Below are positions 28,501 to 38,701 of a stretch of 64,000 nucleotides of DNA, piece after piece (position 1 is the first letter of the stretch; each line of letters begins with the position of its first letter). Origin of the DNA: Pantoea sp. SOD02 (GTDB lineage Bacteria; Pseudomonadota; Gammaproteobacteria; Enterobacterales; Enterobacteriaceae); contig NZ_CP102604.1 of the NCBI RefSeq assembly GCF_024707505.1, forward strand, positions 1,860,001 through 1,924,000, written 5' to 3'. The notes below the pieces were generated by a model. That model was not told the origin of the DNA. It saw only the letters and a list, made by a program, of their open reading frames with translations, and made no database searches. A program made the position numbers and the translations under genes.

Positions 28501-29498
28501 TATCCCGCCACGCGTGCGCGCAGCGCGGCTTTCTCGGCATCACTCAGGAACGCGATGGTTACGCCATTATCCTGCGCCTGACGCATCTCTTCCGCCGTCA
28601 ATCCCGCTTGCGGTGCCGCCACTTCATACTCATGTGCCAACTCAACGCCCTGAACCGCCGGATCGTCAGTGTTAATGGTGGCGAGAATGCCATGCTGCAG
28701 GAAGGTTTTCAGCGGATGGCTGCTCAGCGACGATACGGTGCTGGTCTGAATATTCGAGGTCAGGCAAGACTCGATACCAATACGCTGCTCGGCAAGGAAA
28801 TCCATCAGTGCACGATCTTCAATCGCCTTCACGCCGTGACCAATACGCTCTGCGCCCAGCTCGCGAATCGCTTGCCAGATGCTTTCCGGGCCTGCGGCTT
28901 CACCGGCGTGAACGGTAATGCGGAAACCGGCATCACGCGCACGATTAAAGTGACTGAGGAATTCGCTGCCTGGGAAGCCCAACTCGTCACCGGCCAAATC
29001 GACGGCGGTGATGCCATCGCGATGTGCCAGCAAACCTTCCAGCTCGCGCAGGCAGGCTTCGTCACCAAAGGTACGGCTCATAATGCCGGTCAGGCGCACA
29101 TCGACGCCGTATTGCTGAATACCGGCGCGCACGCCATCAATCACCGCTTCGACCACGCCGGCAATCGGCAGCTTGTGGGTCATCGCCATATAGCCCGGTG
29201 AGAAGCGCAGTTCCGCATAGTGAATGCCGGCGCGCGCCGCATCTTCGACGTTTTCCAGCGCGATACGACGGCAGGCATCAAGATCGCCCAGCACTTTCAC
29301 GCCCCAGTCGAGTTTCTGCAGGAAGCTCACCAGGTCCGGTTCATTCGCGGTGACCTGCACATGCGGACGCAATGTATCAAGTGTATCAGCGGGCAGCGCA
29401 AGATTATGCTGGCGACCTAAATCGAGAATGGTTTGTGCGCGGATATTGCCATCAAGGTGGCGGTGAATGTCGGTGAGGGGGAGTTTTAGATCAATCAT
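28500..29498 (-). CDS. add: Adenosine deaminase
   Basis: A 332-residue adenosine deaminase (E. coli 333 aa) converting adenosine and deoxyadenosine to inosine forms in purine salvage. Zinc and catalytic residues are in [12 protein letters not shown] (HxH), [25 protein letters not shown] and [12 protein letters not shown]. It is convergent with ydgJ across the repeat pair. Confidence 0.97.
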   Translation of the reverse strand: MIDLKLPLTDIHRHLDGNIRAQTILDLGRQHNLALPADTLDTLRPHVQVTANEPDLVSFLQKLDWGVKVLGDLDACRRIALENVEDAARAGIHYAELRFSPGYMAMTHKLPIAGVVEAVIDGVRAGIQQYGVDVRLTGIMSRTFGDEACLRELEGLLAHRDGITAVDLAGDELGFPGSEFLSHFNRARDAGFRITVHAGEAAGPESIWQAIRELGAERIGHGVKAIEDRALMDFLAEQRIGIESCLTSNIQTSTVSSLSSHPLKTFLQHGILATINTDDPAVQGVELAHEYEVAAPQAGLTAEEMRQAQDNGVTIAFLSDAEKAALRARVAG

Positions 29499-29584
29499 GG
29501 CGCACTCGCTTAAGTTTCATAAAGTGCAGAGGATTATAAAAACATCTTGCGCAACAGCGCCAGCGATTTGCGCAAACAGGAAAA

Positions 29585-29609
29585 CGGATGCTGAATTAAT
29601 CAGCATCCG
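29585..29609 (-). terminator. Terminator after malY
   Basis: CGGATGCTGA/TCAGCATCCG hairpin followed by TTTT on the minus strand, just past the malY stop codon. Confidence 0.8.
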
Positions 29610-29616
29610 TCGCATT

Positions 29617-30795
29617 TCAGAACGATTTTAACGCGGCGATCAGACGATCAAGCCCATCATCCAGCTTGCTGCGCGGGCAACCGGCGTTGAGACGCACATA
29701 ACCGCGGCTGGCTGCACCGTAAGTCGAACCGGGCATGATTGCCACTTTGTGTTGATGAATCAGACGCTGTTGCAGCACCTGTTCGTCAATGCCAAGCGGA
29801 TTAAGATCGATCCACGCCAGGTAAGTGGCGGCTGGCGGCTGCCAGTTAAGCTGCGGAAATGCCGTATTCAGGCGCTGCGCGATGTGCTGCATATTGCCAC
29901 GTAAATGGGCACGCAGCGCATCCAGCCACGGCGCGCCATCGCGATACGCGGCGATGGTGGCGGCAAGCGCCATTACTGCCGGCGAGGATAAACCATCCTG
30001 CTGCTTCAGCGCGTGGAACCACGCCTGACGATCGCGCTCGTCCGGAATGATGCCCCACGCGCCGGTCAGCGCCGGAATATTGAAGCTCTTGGAGGCCGAG
30101 GTGAACAGCGCCCAATCTGACTGCGCAACCTGGCTCCACGGCGTATGCCGCGCATCACTCAGCACCATATCCATATGGATTTCATCGCTGATCACCTTCA
30201 CGCCATGCTTTTCGCATAGCGCGGCCATCTGGCGCAGCTCGTCTTCGCGCCACACTTTGCCGGTAGGATTATGCGGACTGCACAGCAGCATCACTTTACA
30301 GCGCGGACGCGCCAATAAAGTTTCCAGCTCCGCCATGTCACACAGCCATTCACTTCCATGGCGCTGCAGCGGCAGCTCCAGCACGCGCCGCTGATTGCCA
30401 TTGATGGTGTTGTAAAACGCATCGTAAGCGGGCGTGTGAATCAGCACTTCTTCGTCCGGCTGCGTCCAGTGGCGCAACAGCTGCGCCACCATGTAAATCA
30501 CCGACGGGCCATAAACCAGCGATTCTGCCGCGACTTCAGTAGCGAAACGGCTGCGCATCCAATGTTGAATGGCAGAAAGAAAATCGTCATGCTGCCAGCG
30601 GCTGTAACCAAACACCCCGTGCGTGAGGCGCTGTTGCAGCGCCTCGATGATGCAAGGCGCGGTGGCGAAATCCATGTCGGAGATGGTGAAGGGCAGCAAG
30701 TTCGCCACGCCGAAACGATCGGCCACGAAATCCCACTGCGTACACCAGCTGCCGTGGCGATCTACCACCTGATTGAAATCAAAACCTTGCATCAT
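29617..30795 (-). CDS. malY: MalY: PLP-dependent beta-cystathionase and MalT repressor
   Basis: A 392-residue fold-type I aminotransferase-like enzyme (E. coli MalY 390 aa). It has C-S lyase activity and in E. coli binds and inhibits the maltose activator MalT. SDMDFATAPCIIEAL and GVFGYSRW are near the N-terminus. The PLP lysine is in TSASKSFNIPALTGAWG. CSPHNPTGKVW and LISDEIHMDMV-type (VISDEIHMDMV) motifs are also present. The start ATG overlaps the malX stop by one base (TAATG), indicating coupled translation. Confidence 0.96.
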   Translation of the reverse strand: MMQGFDFNQVVDRHGSWCTQWDFVADRFGVANLLPFTISDMDFATAPCIIEALQQRLTHGVFGYSRWQHDDFLSAIQHWMRSRFATEVAAESLVYGPSVIYMVAQLLRHWTQPDEEVLIHTPAYDAFYNTINGNQRRVLELPLQRHGSEWLCDMAELETLLARPRCKVMLLCSPHNPTGKVWREDELRQMAALCEKHGVKVISDEIHMDMVLSDARHTPWSQVAQSDWALFTSASKSFNIPALTGAWGIIPDERDRQAWFHALKQQDGLSSPAVMALAATIAAYRDGAPWLDALRAHLRGNMQHIAQRLNTAFPQLNWQPPAATYLAWIDLNPLGIDEQVLQQRLIHQHKVAIMPGSTYGAASRGYVRLNAGCPRSKLDDGLDRLIAALKSF

Positions 30796-32381
30796 TACAC
30801 CGTCGCGCTCATCAGGTGTGCCATCTCATCTTTGACGGATTGCACCTGCGGGCCCATTACCACTTGCAGATTGGTGGCATTGACATGCACCACGCCAATC
30901 GCACCGTTGGCTTTCAGCGTTGCATCATCCACTTTGCTCATATCAACCACGGTAATGCGCAGACGCGTCAGGCAGTTATCCAGTGAAGCGATGTTTTCCA
31001 CGCCGCCCAGCGCCGACAGAATCGCTGGCGTGTTGAAGCCGGATTTACCGACAGCTGCGCGATTAACCTGCTGCTCCACGCTGTTGGTTTCCACTTCGCG
31101 ACCTGGCGTTTTGATATTGAAGTGACTGATGGCAAAACGGAAGATGACGTAATAAGACACGAACCACACCGCAGCAATCACCGGCACCCAATACCACTTG
31201 GTGGAGAGGCCGTGCAGCACGCCGAAGACGAAGAAGTCGATCACGTTGCCATCGGTGTTACCGATAGTCACGCCCAGCATCGCCATCACGGTGAAGCCTA
31301 AACCGGTCAGCAGTGCGTGGATCAGATACAGCACCGGCGCGACAAACAGGAACAGGAATTCCAGCGGTTCTGTGGTGCCGCCCACGACGCAAGCCACCAC
31401 GCCGGAAATCAGCAGGCCTTTAATTTTATGACGGTTTTCCGGACGGGCGCAGTGATACATCGCCAACGCTGCACCCGGCAAACCGCCGAGGAAGGCCGGC
31501 ATTTTACCCTGCGACAGGAAGCGCGTGGCGCTCTCGGCAAAGCCGTGCGTATCCGCACAAGCCAGCTGCGCCTGGAAGATGGTCAACGCACCGCTGACAC
31601 TTTTACCGCACACATCCATGGTGCCGCCCGCATCGGTAAAGCGGATGATCGCCACCAGAATGTGCTGCAAACCAAACGGTAAAAGCAGACGTTCGCCGGT
31701 ACCAAAAATCATCGGGCCAAATTCACCGGCGCTGTTAATCACCCAGCCGAGGCCGGTAATCGCACGGGCGAAGAATGGCCAGATATGCGGAACTACTAAG
31801 CCCAGCACGCCCATCGCCATCGCGGTGACGATCGGCACAAAGCGCGTACCGCCAAAGAATGCCAGCGCATCCGGCAGGCGAATGTTGTGGAAACGCTCAT
31901 GCAGCCAGAACACCACGATACCCACGATCACCGCGCCGAGAATACCGGTGTCGATGGACTGAATGCCGAGAATATTTTGTACGTTATTGGCTTTCAGTAC
32001 CGCCGCATCGGTGGTTGGCAGAATGCCGTTGATGTTGAGCCAGAAGTTGATGCTCAGGTTCAGCACCGCATAGCCAACAAAACCGGCAAACGCTGCCACG
32101 CCTTTGTTCTCGCGCGCCATACCGAGCGGAATGGCAATGGCAAACATCACTGGCAGATAGCTAAAGGCAAAGGAACCGATTTTCGCCAGCCAGATAAACA
32201 TATATTGCAGGAAAGGCTGATCGAGCGCGGGGATGAGCGTGAGCACATCGCCGCTGCTGAGCGAACTGCCGATGCCGAGCAGGATGCCGCAGAACGAGAG
32301 CAGTGCGACGGGCAACATAAAGGTTTTGCCCAGACTTTGGAAAAACTCCCAAAGTGACATTTTGGGACGACTGGCGGACAT
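30795..32381 (-). CDS. malX: MalX: PTS EIICB component (maltose/glucose type)
   Basis: A 528-residue sugar PTS permease with EIIC and EIIB domains (E. coli MalX 530 aa). The EIIC domain has about ten helices and the conserved GGTTEPLEFLFLFVAPVLY. The C-terminal EIIB domain carries the phosphorylated Cys in LDNCLTRLRITVVDM. It transports and phosphorylates a glucose-type sugar; the true substrate is unsettled even in E. coli. AGGAG supports ATG 32381 over an upstream TTG. It is divergent from its repressor gene malI. Confidence 0.95.
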   Translation of the reverse strand: MSASRPKMSLWEFFQSLGKTFMLPVALLSFCGILLGIGSSLSSGDVLTLIPALDQPFLQYMFIWLAKIGSFAFSYLPVMFAIAIPLGMARENKGVAAFAGFVGYAVLNLSINFWLNINGILPTTDAAVLKANNVQNILGIQSIDTGILGAVIVGIVVFWLHERFHNIRLPDALAFFGGTRFVPIVTAMAMGVLGLVVPHIWPFFARAITGLGWVINSAGEFGPMIFGTGERLLLPFGLQHILVAIIRFTDAGGTMDVCGKSVSGALTIFQAQLACADTHGFAESATRFLSQGKMPAFLGGLPGAALAMYHCARPENRHKIKGLLISGVVACVVGGTTEPLEFLFLFVAPVLYLIHALLTGLGFTVMAMLGVTIGNTDGNVIDFFVFGVLHGLSTKWYWVPVIAAVWFVSYYVIFRFAISHFNIKTPGREVETNSVEQQVNRAAVGKSGFNTPAILSALGGVENIASLDNCLTRLRITVVDMSKVDDATLKANGAIGVVHVNATNLQVVMGPQVQSVKDEMAHLMSATV

Positions 32382-32428
32382 AGACTCTCCTGGCAATAAA
32401 AGTTAAAGGCTTCAATGTGGTCAAGGAT

Positions 32429-32444
32429 GATAAAACGTTTTACC
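32429..32444. promoter_or_regulatory. MalI operator in the malX promoter
   Basis: GATAAAACGTTTTACC is nearly identical to the E. coli MalI operator GATAAAACGTTTTATC. It lies about 50 bases upstream of malX. Confidence 0.8.
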
Positions 32445-32507
32445 ACTTATTTTTGTGGCTATAATCACAAAGAGTGACTAATTGCAGACTTTATTTTTGG
32501 TGCAATC

Positions 32508-32523
32508 AGTGTAACGTTTTACC
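32508..32523. promoter_or_regulatory. Second MalI operator, malI side
   Basis: AGTGTAACGTTTTACC keeps the AACGTTTTACC part of the first operator. It lies about 35 bases upstream of malI, placed for autoregulation. Confidence 0.7.
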
Positions 32524-32555
32524 TCTTTGAATTTGGACGTTGGTAACGGAACGCT

Positions 32556-33584
32556 ATGTCCCAGCAGAAAACCACTATTCATGATGTGGCGTTGGTCGCC
32601 GGGGTGTCGGTCTCTACCGTGTCGTTGGTGCTCTCCGGCAAAGGGCGCATTTCGCCCGCTACGGCCACACGTGTCAATCAGGCGATTGAGCAGCTTGGCT
32701 ACGTGCGTAATCGTTCGGCCTCAATCTTGCGCGGCGGCGAAAGCGGCGTGATTGGCTTGATCGTGCGCGATCTCAGCCAGCCATTTTATGCCGCGATGAC
32801 GGCCGGACTCAGCGAAGTGCTGGAGCAGCAGGGCAAAGTGCTGGTGCTGACACAAAGCGGTCAGCACGGCCAACATCTTAAACGCTGTTTTGACACGCTG
32901 GTGGCGCAGGGCGCGGAAGGGATTGTGCTCGGCGGTGCGGTGGCGCAGGCGGAAACGCTGGTGCCGCAGGCGCAGGAACAGAACATCGCCTTAGTCTGTG
33001 CCTCGCGCGCCAGCAGCCTGGATAATGTCGACTCATTGCGCCCTGATAACAGCCAGGCGGCGCGTATGGCGACGGAGTATCTGATTCGTCAGGGCCATCA
33101 GCGCATCGCCTGGATGGGCGGTTTGGGATCGTCTCTGACGCGCGCCGAGCGGATTGGCGGCTATTGCGCCACTTTGTTGCAATACGGTTTGCCGTTTCGA
33201 TCCGACTGGATTATTGAGTGTGACGATCGCCAGCAAAGCGTGTCGGCGTTGACGCTGCAGTTGTTGCGCCAACATCCCGGCATTACGGCGATTTTGGCGC
33301 ATAACGGTAGCACCGCGCTCGGCTGCTATTTCGGCGCGTTACGTTGCGGGCGAACCTTTGGTGAAGGCGCGGTGGATAGCTACTACACGCAGCAACTGGC
33401 GCTGGTGGGCTTTAATGACGATCCGCAGCGGGAGTTGCACGATCCCACCATGACCTTTGTCAGTAGCGAAGCGCGTGATGTAGGAAGAAGGGCGGCGGAA
33501 CGGATGTTGCAGCGGCTGGCGCAGCCGGAAGCGGAGATTCAAAGCTTGATTGTGCCGCCGCAGCTGATGCGCGGGGAAGTTTAA
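32556..33584 (+). CDS. malI: MalI: LacI-family repressor of malXY
   Basis: A 342-residue LacI-family repressor, the same length as E. coli MalI. The N-terminal helix-turn-helix is TIHDVALVAGVSVSTVSLVLSGKGRIS, followed by the hinge helix. The core has SGVIGLIVRDLSQPFYAAMTAGLSEVLE. The inducer is not known. It is divergent from malXY with two operators between them. In E. coli uidRABC follows at this point; here ydgA follows directly in convergent orientation. Confidence 0.95.
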   Translation: MSQQKTTIHDVALVAGVSVSTVSLVLSGKGRISPATATRVNQAIEQLGYVRNRSASILRGGESGVIGLIVRDLSQPFYAAMTAGLSEVLEQQGKVLVLTQSGQHGQHLKRCFDTLVAQGAEGIVLGGAVAQAETLVPQAQEQNIALVCASRASSLDNVDSLRPDNSQAARMATEYLIRQGHQRIAWMGGLGSSLTRAERIGGYCATLLQYGLPFRSDWIIECDDRQQSVSALTLQLLRQHPGITAILAHNGSTALGCYFGALRCGRTFGEGAVDSYYTQQLALVGFNDDPQRELHDPTMTFVSSEARDVGRRAAERMLQRLAQPEAEIQSLIVPPQLMRGEV

Positions 33585-33585
33585 G

Positions 33586-33605
33586 GGCGGCCAATTGGCC
33601 GCCCC
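33586..33605. terminator. Perfect GC-rich palindrome between convergent malI and ydgA
   Basis: GGGCGGCCAATTGGCCGCCC is a perfect 20-base palindrome directly after the malI stop codon. It can form a short strong stem and probably slows or ends transcription from both sides; no T-tract follows, so termination is not certain. Confidence 0.6.
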
Positions 33606-33610
33606 TCGAT

Positions 33611-35110
33611 TTACTCTGGCATGCCTTCGCTGGTCGGTGCGCCCAGCATATAACGTGACAAGAACTGCTCCAGCGTCATCTTGTCGCCGTTCATGGTGAC
33701 CTGACCGTTGCCGTATTGCAGGCTGGTGACGATGTTGTCATCCTGCTGCTGCGTCAGGCGGAACATCTGGCCCATCGCCGCTAAACCTTTCACCTGCTGA
33801 TCCGCCAGCTTCTGCGCATCATCACCCTGATAACCTTCCGCCAGACCGACATGACGCATGGTTTCTGTCGCCATCGGCATATTGATCGCCAGCTTGCCGT
33901 CGAGGGTTTTCAGCACGCGATCCACTGCGGCACCCAAACTCTGCGCTTCGCCGGTGACGGTGGCCGGATCGTTAAAGCCGACGTTCAGGTTAAAGGTGCT
34001 TTCCCCTTTGTCATTTTTCCAGCTCAACGGCGCGATGCTCAGCGTTGGCGAGCCTTTCAACAGCGTTGGCAGGTTATTGCGCAGGATGGTTTGCACGCTG
34101 GCCTGATAGCGAATTGGATCTTCCGCCACGCCCGGCTGGTTCAGCAGATCCTGCATCTGCGCGTTGTAAGTATCGGAGAAGGCTTTCACCGCCTGCGCAT
34201 CGAACTGGGCAAACTTCATCGCCAGCTTAGCTTCGCCAAATGGCTGCTTCTGCAGGGTGATCTTGTCAACGTTGACGTCCAGCTGCCCGCCAATCTTGCC
34301 CTCTTTATTGTCGAAGGAAGAGGTGGTTTTCAGCTTCTCCAGTGACAAACCTTCCTGACCGTTGATGCTGGCATCGAGTTTATCCAGAGAGATCGACTGA
34401 TCGCCAACGCGCACGCCTTCCGGGCTGAGGTGGGTATCGCCGCTCAGCTTCAGGCCATTGAGCGTGAACAGCACTGGCTGTTCCACCTGATTTTTGCTGG
34501 TGACCGCGATGCTGGAGAAGTCGCCGTCGAGGCTGACTTTGTCGCCTTTGCTGTCGGCGCTGATGTTCAGCGTGCCGCCGTTGGTGGCCAGACGATCGCC
34601 GGTCTGCGGATTGTTGTAATCCACCGCCAGCAGGTTGAGATCGGTATTGGTCGCACCGCTGTAACCGACGCGGGTATCAGCATTAACCAGCGATTTGCCG
34701 TTGGTCAGTTCAAACAGTTTCTTCACCGCATCGGTGTTTTCCAGCTCGGTGTGCACCGACGCCATGCTTGGGATCAGGCTGCCGCGCTTCAACTGGGCGA
34801 ACGGGAAAGGACCGTGATCGATAGTCTCGTTCAGCACGATGCTTTGACCTGGCTTCAACAGCGGGTTGTCATTGGTTTGCGAGCTAGCCTGCACTACCAA
34901 TTTGGTTTTGCTGCTAAACACGCCGCGCTGATAATCCTGATAGCTCAGCGTCAGTCGGCTGTTCGGTGCGTAAGCATTCAGCTGCGCGTTGGCATTCTGC
35001 AACATCTGATCCATGTGGCTTTCCAGTTGTTTACCGGTAAACCATGCAGCACCAGTCCAAATCACGCCGAGCGCCACAATTACACCTACGGCAACCTGGG
35101 TCTTTTTCAT
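33611..35110 (-). CDS. ydgA: YdgA family protein (DUF945)
   Basis: A 499-residue DUF945 protein (E. coli YdgA 502 aa). The N-terminal segment VAVGVIVALGVIWTGAAWFTG is a single membrane anchor or uncleaved signal, with the rest in the periplasm. The family is mostly beta-strand with no known catalytic residues. The biochemical role is unclear. It sits next to manA as in E. coli. Confidence 0.92.
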   Translation of the reverse strand: MKKTQVAVGVIVALGVIWTGAAWFTGKQLESHMDQMLQNANAQLNAYAPNSRLTLSYQDYQRGVFSSKTKLVVQASSQTNDNPLLKPGQSIVLNETIDHGPFPFAQLKRGSLIPSMASVHTELENTDAVKKLFELTNGKSLVNADTRVGYSGATNTDLNLLAVDYNNPQTGDRLATNGGTLNISADSKGDKVSLDGDFSSIAVTSKNQVEQPVLFTLNGLKLSGDTHLSPEGVRVGDQSISLDKLDASINGQEGLSLEKLKTTSSFDNKEGKIGGQLDVNVDKITLQKQPFGEAKLAMKFAQFDAQAVKAFSDTYNAQMQDLLNQPGVAEDPIRYQASVQTILRNNLPTLLKGSPTLSIAPLSWKNDKGESTFNLNVGFNDPATVTGEAQSLGAAVDRVLKTLDGKLAINMPMATETMRHVGLAEGYQGDDAQKLADQQVKGLAAMGQMFRLTQQQDDNIVTSLQYGNGQVTMNGDKMTLEQFLSRYMLGAPTSEGMPE

Positions 35111-35170
35111 CGCTGTGTCGTCCTTATCCTTGCGTCCGCACGCCGCTGGTCGGTGCGCGACGGGTGAAGA

Positions 35171-35190
35171 AAAACGCCCGCAGGCGTTTT
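35171..35190 (-). terminator. Terminator after manA
   Basis: AAAACGCC/GGCGTTTT hairpin with a CGCA loop, 50 bases past the manA stop codon. Confidence 0.75.
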
Positions 35191-35241
35191 AAATTAATAG
35201 TTTGAAAGAATAGCAGTTAATGCTGGCAGCGTCACCGGAAC

Positions 35242-36417
35242 TCAGTTGAGCGTATTAAATACGCGCGCCAGACGACCGGTGCCCGCCACGTTGACCGGCG
35301 ACTCATTGGCAGCGACAAAGCAGGATTCACCCGGCTTCAGCACCAACTGTTGACCGGACTTCTCAATCACCGCCTGGCCTTCAATGCAGAACAGCAGGGC
35401 AGCGCTGTTTTGTGCCAGCGCTTGCGGCGCAGCGGAAAGCCCATGAATCGCAAAGGCAAAGTCTTCAACCGGAATCGGGAAGTTCAGGGTTTCGCCGTCG
35501 TGCTGCGGCTGAGTCAACAGCGTCGCAGCCGGTTTTGCCTGGAATTTCAGGTTAGCCAGCAGTTCCGGGATATCGATAAACTTCGGCGTCAGACCGGCGC
35601 GCAGTACGTTATCGGAGTTCGCCATCACTTCCAGCGCCACGCCTTTCAGATACGCGTGCGGCGTTTCGGCAAACAGGAACATCGCTTCGCCCGGCTGCAG
35701 GGTGATGACATTGAGCAGCAGCGGCGAAAACAGCCCGCTGTCGTCCGGATAATCGGTGGCGATGGATTTGATCGTCTGCCACGGTTCGCCTTCACGCGCG
35801 TTGAGCGCCGATTTCAACACGCCAATAGCGCGCGATTTGGCCTCGTCCTGCAGCGAAAGTAGCGTGGCGAACAGTTTTGCCAGATTGGCTTCATCAGCAT
35901 TCTCGAGGAAGTGAGCGATTTGCGGATGCGCACCGGCCACCGGTTCCAGCAGCGAAACAATTTCATGCAGCTCGCGGAAACCGTTCATCGCCTGGAATGG
36001 CGTCAGCGCATACACCAGCTCGGGCTTGTGATTGGCGTCTTTATAGTTACGTTCAGCGGCGCTGAGTGGAATGCCAGCAGCGTTTTCACGCGCAAAACCC
36101 TCTTCAGCAGCGGCTTTGCTCGGATGTACCTGAATCGACAGCGGCTGATCGGCGCACAGCACTTTAAACAGGAATGGCAGCTCGCCGAAACGTTCCGCCA
36201 CCGCATTGCCTAGCGTGGCGATTTTGTCGGCATCAATCACCTCACGCAGCGAACGCGCTTCACCGTTGATCTCAACGGTCGAAGGGCTTTTCGGGTGTGC
36301 GCCCATCCACAGTTCCGCCATCGGCAAACCTTGTGGATTTTCGATGCCGTAGAGTTCTGTCAGCGCAGTTTTGCTGCCCCAGGCGTAATTTTGCAGCGAA
36401 TTGTTCAATTTTTGCAT
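35242..36417 (-). CDS. manA: Mannose-6-phosphate isomerase
   Basis: A 391-residue type I phosphomannose isomerase (E. coli ManA 391 aa) interconverting mannose-6-P and fructose-6-P, with zinc. The start MQKLNNSLQNYAWGSKTAL is characteristic. Metal ligands are in PLSIQVHPSK (Gln and His) and NHKPELVYALTPF (Glu), and in the cupin segment FAETPHAYLKG (His). Confidence 0.97.
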   Translation of the reverse strand: MQKLNNSLQNYAWGSKTALTELYGIENPQGLPMAELWMGAHPKSPSTVEINGEARSLREVIDADKIATLGNAVAERFGELPFLFKVLCADQPLSIQVHPSKAAAEEGFARENAAGIPLSAAERNYKDANHKPELVYALTPFQAMNGFRELHEIVSLLEPVAGAHPQIAHFLENADEANLAKLFATLLSLQDEAKSRAIGVLKSALNAREGEPWQTIKSIATDYPDDSGLFSPLLLNVITLQPGEAMFLFAETPHAYLKGVALEVMANSDNVLRAGLTPKFIDIPELLANLKFQAKPAATLLTQPQHDGETLNFPIPVEDFAFAIHGLSAAPQALAQNSAALLFCIEGQAVIEKSGQQLVLKPGESCFVAANESPVNVAGTGRLARVFNTLN

Positions 36418-36614
36418 CGTTTACCCTTAATAACCGTAAGTAAATAGGCTTATTAAAGCAGAAAGTGCCATAGAAAATACACGAACAAGTGCAATAAAGG
36501 CGATAGGCTCGCATAATGTTAAATTCTTGTATGTGACAATCTTGCTCGCTCAACGGCGTCGCGGGAAGGCGTTTAGAGCGGAAACCTCAAAATCTGAGCT
36601 AAGGAGACGTAGTC

Positions 36615-38012
36615 ATGGCAGCCAATCGCATTGAAAAAGACTCAATGGGACCTATCGAAGTACCGGCAGATAAGTTGTGGGGCGCACAAACCCAGCGTTC
36701 GCTGGAACATTTCAAAATCTCAACCGAGAAAATGCCAGTGGCATTGGTGCATGCGCTGGCGCTGACCAAGCGTGCGGCGGCGCAGGTGAACCAGGATCTC
36801 GGCTTGCTTCCTGCCGATCGCGCTCAGGCGATTCTTAAAGCCGCCGACGAAGTGCTGGCAGATAAACACACCGACGAGTTCCCGCTGGCGATCTGGCAGA
36901 CTGGCTCCGGCACCCAGACCAACATGAACATGAATGAAGTGCTGGCCAACCGCGCCAGTGAAATTCTTGGCGGCGAGCGTGGCATGTCGCGTCTGGTGCA
37001 CCCCAATGACGACGTGAATAAAAGCCAAAGCTCCAACGATGTGTTCCCCACCGCCATGCACGTGGCCGCGGTCATCGCCGTGCGGGAGCAGCTGATTCCG
37101 CAGATTCACGTGTTGAAAAAGACGCTGAGTGAGAAGTCCGACGCTTTCAAAGATATCGTCAAGATTGGTCGTACCCACTTGCAGGATGCGACCCCGCTGA
37201 CGCTCGGCCAGGAGATCTCCGGCTGGGTGGCGATGCTCGAGCACAATCTTAAGCACATCGAAAACAGTATTCCGCACGTGGCGGAGCTGGCGCTGGGCGG
37301 CACGGCGGTTGGTACCGGCCTGAATACCCATCCGGAATACGCGGTACGCGTGGCGAAAGCGCTGGCCGATTTGACCAAACAGCCGTTTGTTACCGCGCCG
37401 AATAAGTTTGAAGCGCTGGCGACCTGCGATGCGCTGGTCCACGCGCACGGTGCGCTGAAAGGTCTGGCGGCTTCGTTGATGAAAATTGCCAACGATGTAC
37501 GCTGGCTGGCTTCTGGCCCGCGTTGCGGCATCGGCGAACTGGCGATCCCGGAAAACGAACCTGGCAGCTCAATTATGCCGGGCAAAGTGAACCCGACGCA
37601 GTGCGAAGCGCTGACCATGCTGTGTTGCCAGGTGATGGGCAACGACGTGGCGGTGAACATTGGCGGCGCGTCCGGCAACTTTGAGCTCAACGTATTCCGT
37701 CCGATGGTGATCCACAACTTCCTGCAATCGGTGCGTCTGCTGGCCGACGGTATGGACAGCTTCAATCACCACTGCGCGATTGGCATTGAGCCGGTACGCG
37801 AGCGCATCGATCAGTTGCTGAACGAATCGCTGATGCTGGTGACTGCGCTGAATACCCATATCGGTTACGACAAAGCGGCGGAAATCGCCAAGAAAGCCCA
37901 TAAAGAGGGCCTGACGCTAAAAGGCTCGGCGTTGAAGCTTGGGTATCTGACCGAAGAGCAGTTCGATGAGTGGGTACGTCCGGAAGAGATGGTTGGCAGC
38001 ATGAAGCAATAG
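36615..38012 (+). CDS. fumC: Class II fumarase (iron-free fumarate hydratase)
   Basis: A 465-residue class II fumarase (E. coli FumC 467 aa), converting fumarate and malate in the TCA cycle without an Fe-S cluster. [20 protein letters not shown] and the family signature [13 protein letters not shown] are present. AAGGAG lies 9 bases before ATG. In E. coli fumA precedes fumC; here there is no class I fumarase, and fumC is divergent from manA. In E. coli fumC is induced by SoxS/MarA; I could not place a convincing box in the 200-base gap. Confidence 0.97.
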   Translation: MAANRIEKDSMGPIEVPADKLWGAQTQRSLEHFKISTEKMPVALVHALALTKRAAAQVNQDLGLLPADRAQAILKAADEVLADKHTDEFPLAIWQTGSGTQTNMNMNEVLANRASEILGGERGMSRLVHPNDDVNKSQSSNDVFPTAMHVAAVIAVREQLIPQIHVLKKTLSEKSDAFKDIVKIGRTHLQDATPLTLGQEISGWVAMLEHNLKHIENSIPHVAELALGGTAVGTGLNTHPEYAVRVAKALADLTKQPFVTAPNKFEALATCDALVHAHGALKGLAASLMKIANDVRWLASGPRCGIGELAIPENEPGSSIMPGKVNPTQCEALTMLCCQVMGNDVAVNIGGASGNFELNVFRPMVIHNFLQSVRLLADGMDSFNHHCAIGIEPVRERIDQLLNESLMLVTALNTHIGYDKAAEIAKKAHKEGLTLKGSALKLGYLTEEQFDEWVRPEEMVGSMKQ

Positions 38013-38026
38013 TTGCTGAACAAGCT

Positions 38027-38055
38027 AAGGCCGTTCATTTGAACGGCCTTTTTCG
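38027..38055 (+). terminator. Terminator after fumC
   Basis: AAGGCCGTTC/GAACGGCCTT hairpin with an ATTT loop, followed by TTTCG. It lies 14 bases past the fumC stop codon and faces the anti-sigma gene end. Confidence 0.9.
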
Positions 38056-38056
38056 T

Positions 38057-38701
38057 TTACAGCTGACCGCTATACAACACCGGACCGGTTGGCTGCCCAG
38101 TTGGCGAGCCGCCGCGCGGTTCAAGGCTGATAGCGATCACGCCTGAGCGGGAAATCGTGCTATTCAACGCAACATCGGTTGCCTTCTGGTTATTCAGTAA
38201 ACCCAGCGAAATCGGCGCTTTGCCCGGCGGAATCAGCCACAGCTGCAAACTGTTGTTATCGGCGATGGCCACCGGATGTAACGGCGTTAGGCTCAGCTGC
38301 GCCAGCTTGCTGTCCGCGCTGACCACCCATTGCTGTTGATGCTGAGCATCGTTCAGTACCGTCAACGGCGTTAACGTCGGCTGCTGCAGGAACAGTGAGG
38401 CGAGCAGGGCGATCGCCGCGATACTGGCGGCCGCCAGCCAGCCGGCATAATGACGTTTGGCTTGAATCGCGCGTTGCTCGGGCAAGCTCAACGTAATCTT
38501 CTTCCACACCTTTTCCGGCGGCGTGACCGGCGCAAGCTGATTATCAAGGCCCGCCAGCATGGTTTGCCAGCGTGCGACGTTAGCCGCAAGCTCGGGCTCG
38601 TTACGCAGCCGGCGCTCAAAGCGCAAACGCGCCAGCTCGCTTAAAGTACCCAGCGCATACTCGGCCGCTAAGGCATCATCACGTTGTACGTTATCGTTCA
38701 T
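38057..38701 (-). CDS. RskA-type anti-sigma factor
   Basis: A 214-residue membrane anti-sigma factor. The N-terminal cytoplasmic part (AAEYALGTLSELARLRFERRL and later VWKKITLSLPEQ) is the zinc-less anti-sigma domain typical of RskA/ChrR-like proteins. A single membrane helix YAGWLAAASIAAIALLASLFL lies near residues 84-104. The C-terminal extracytoplasmic RskA domain ends with SLEPRGGSPTGQPTGPVLYSGQL, the usual RskA end. The ATG at 38701 overlaps the sigma stop as ATGA; a longer start 4 codons upstream is less likely. It should hold the adjacent sigma factor inactive until proteolysis. Confidence 0.88.
   Translation of the reverse strand: MNDNVQRDDALAAEYALGTLSELARLRFERRLRNEPELAANVARWQTMLAGLDNQLAPVTPPEKVWKKITLSLPEQRAIQAKRHYAGWLAAASIAAIALLASLFLQQPTLTPLTVLNDAQHQQQWVVSADSKLAQLSLTPLHPVAIADNNSLQLWLIPPGKAPISLGLLNNQKATDVALNSTISRSGVIAISLEPRGGSPTGQPTGPVLYSGQL

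Noticed and set aside
36507..36526. A stretch GCATAATGTTAAAT upstream of fumC resembling the two ends of the E. coli dif site with the centre deleted
   Set aside because: It lacks the central hexamer and half of each Xer arm, is too short for recombination, and an AT-rich promoter -10 region explains it as well.
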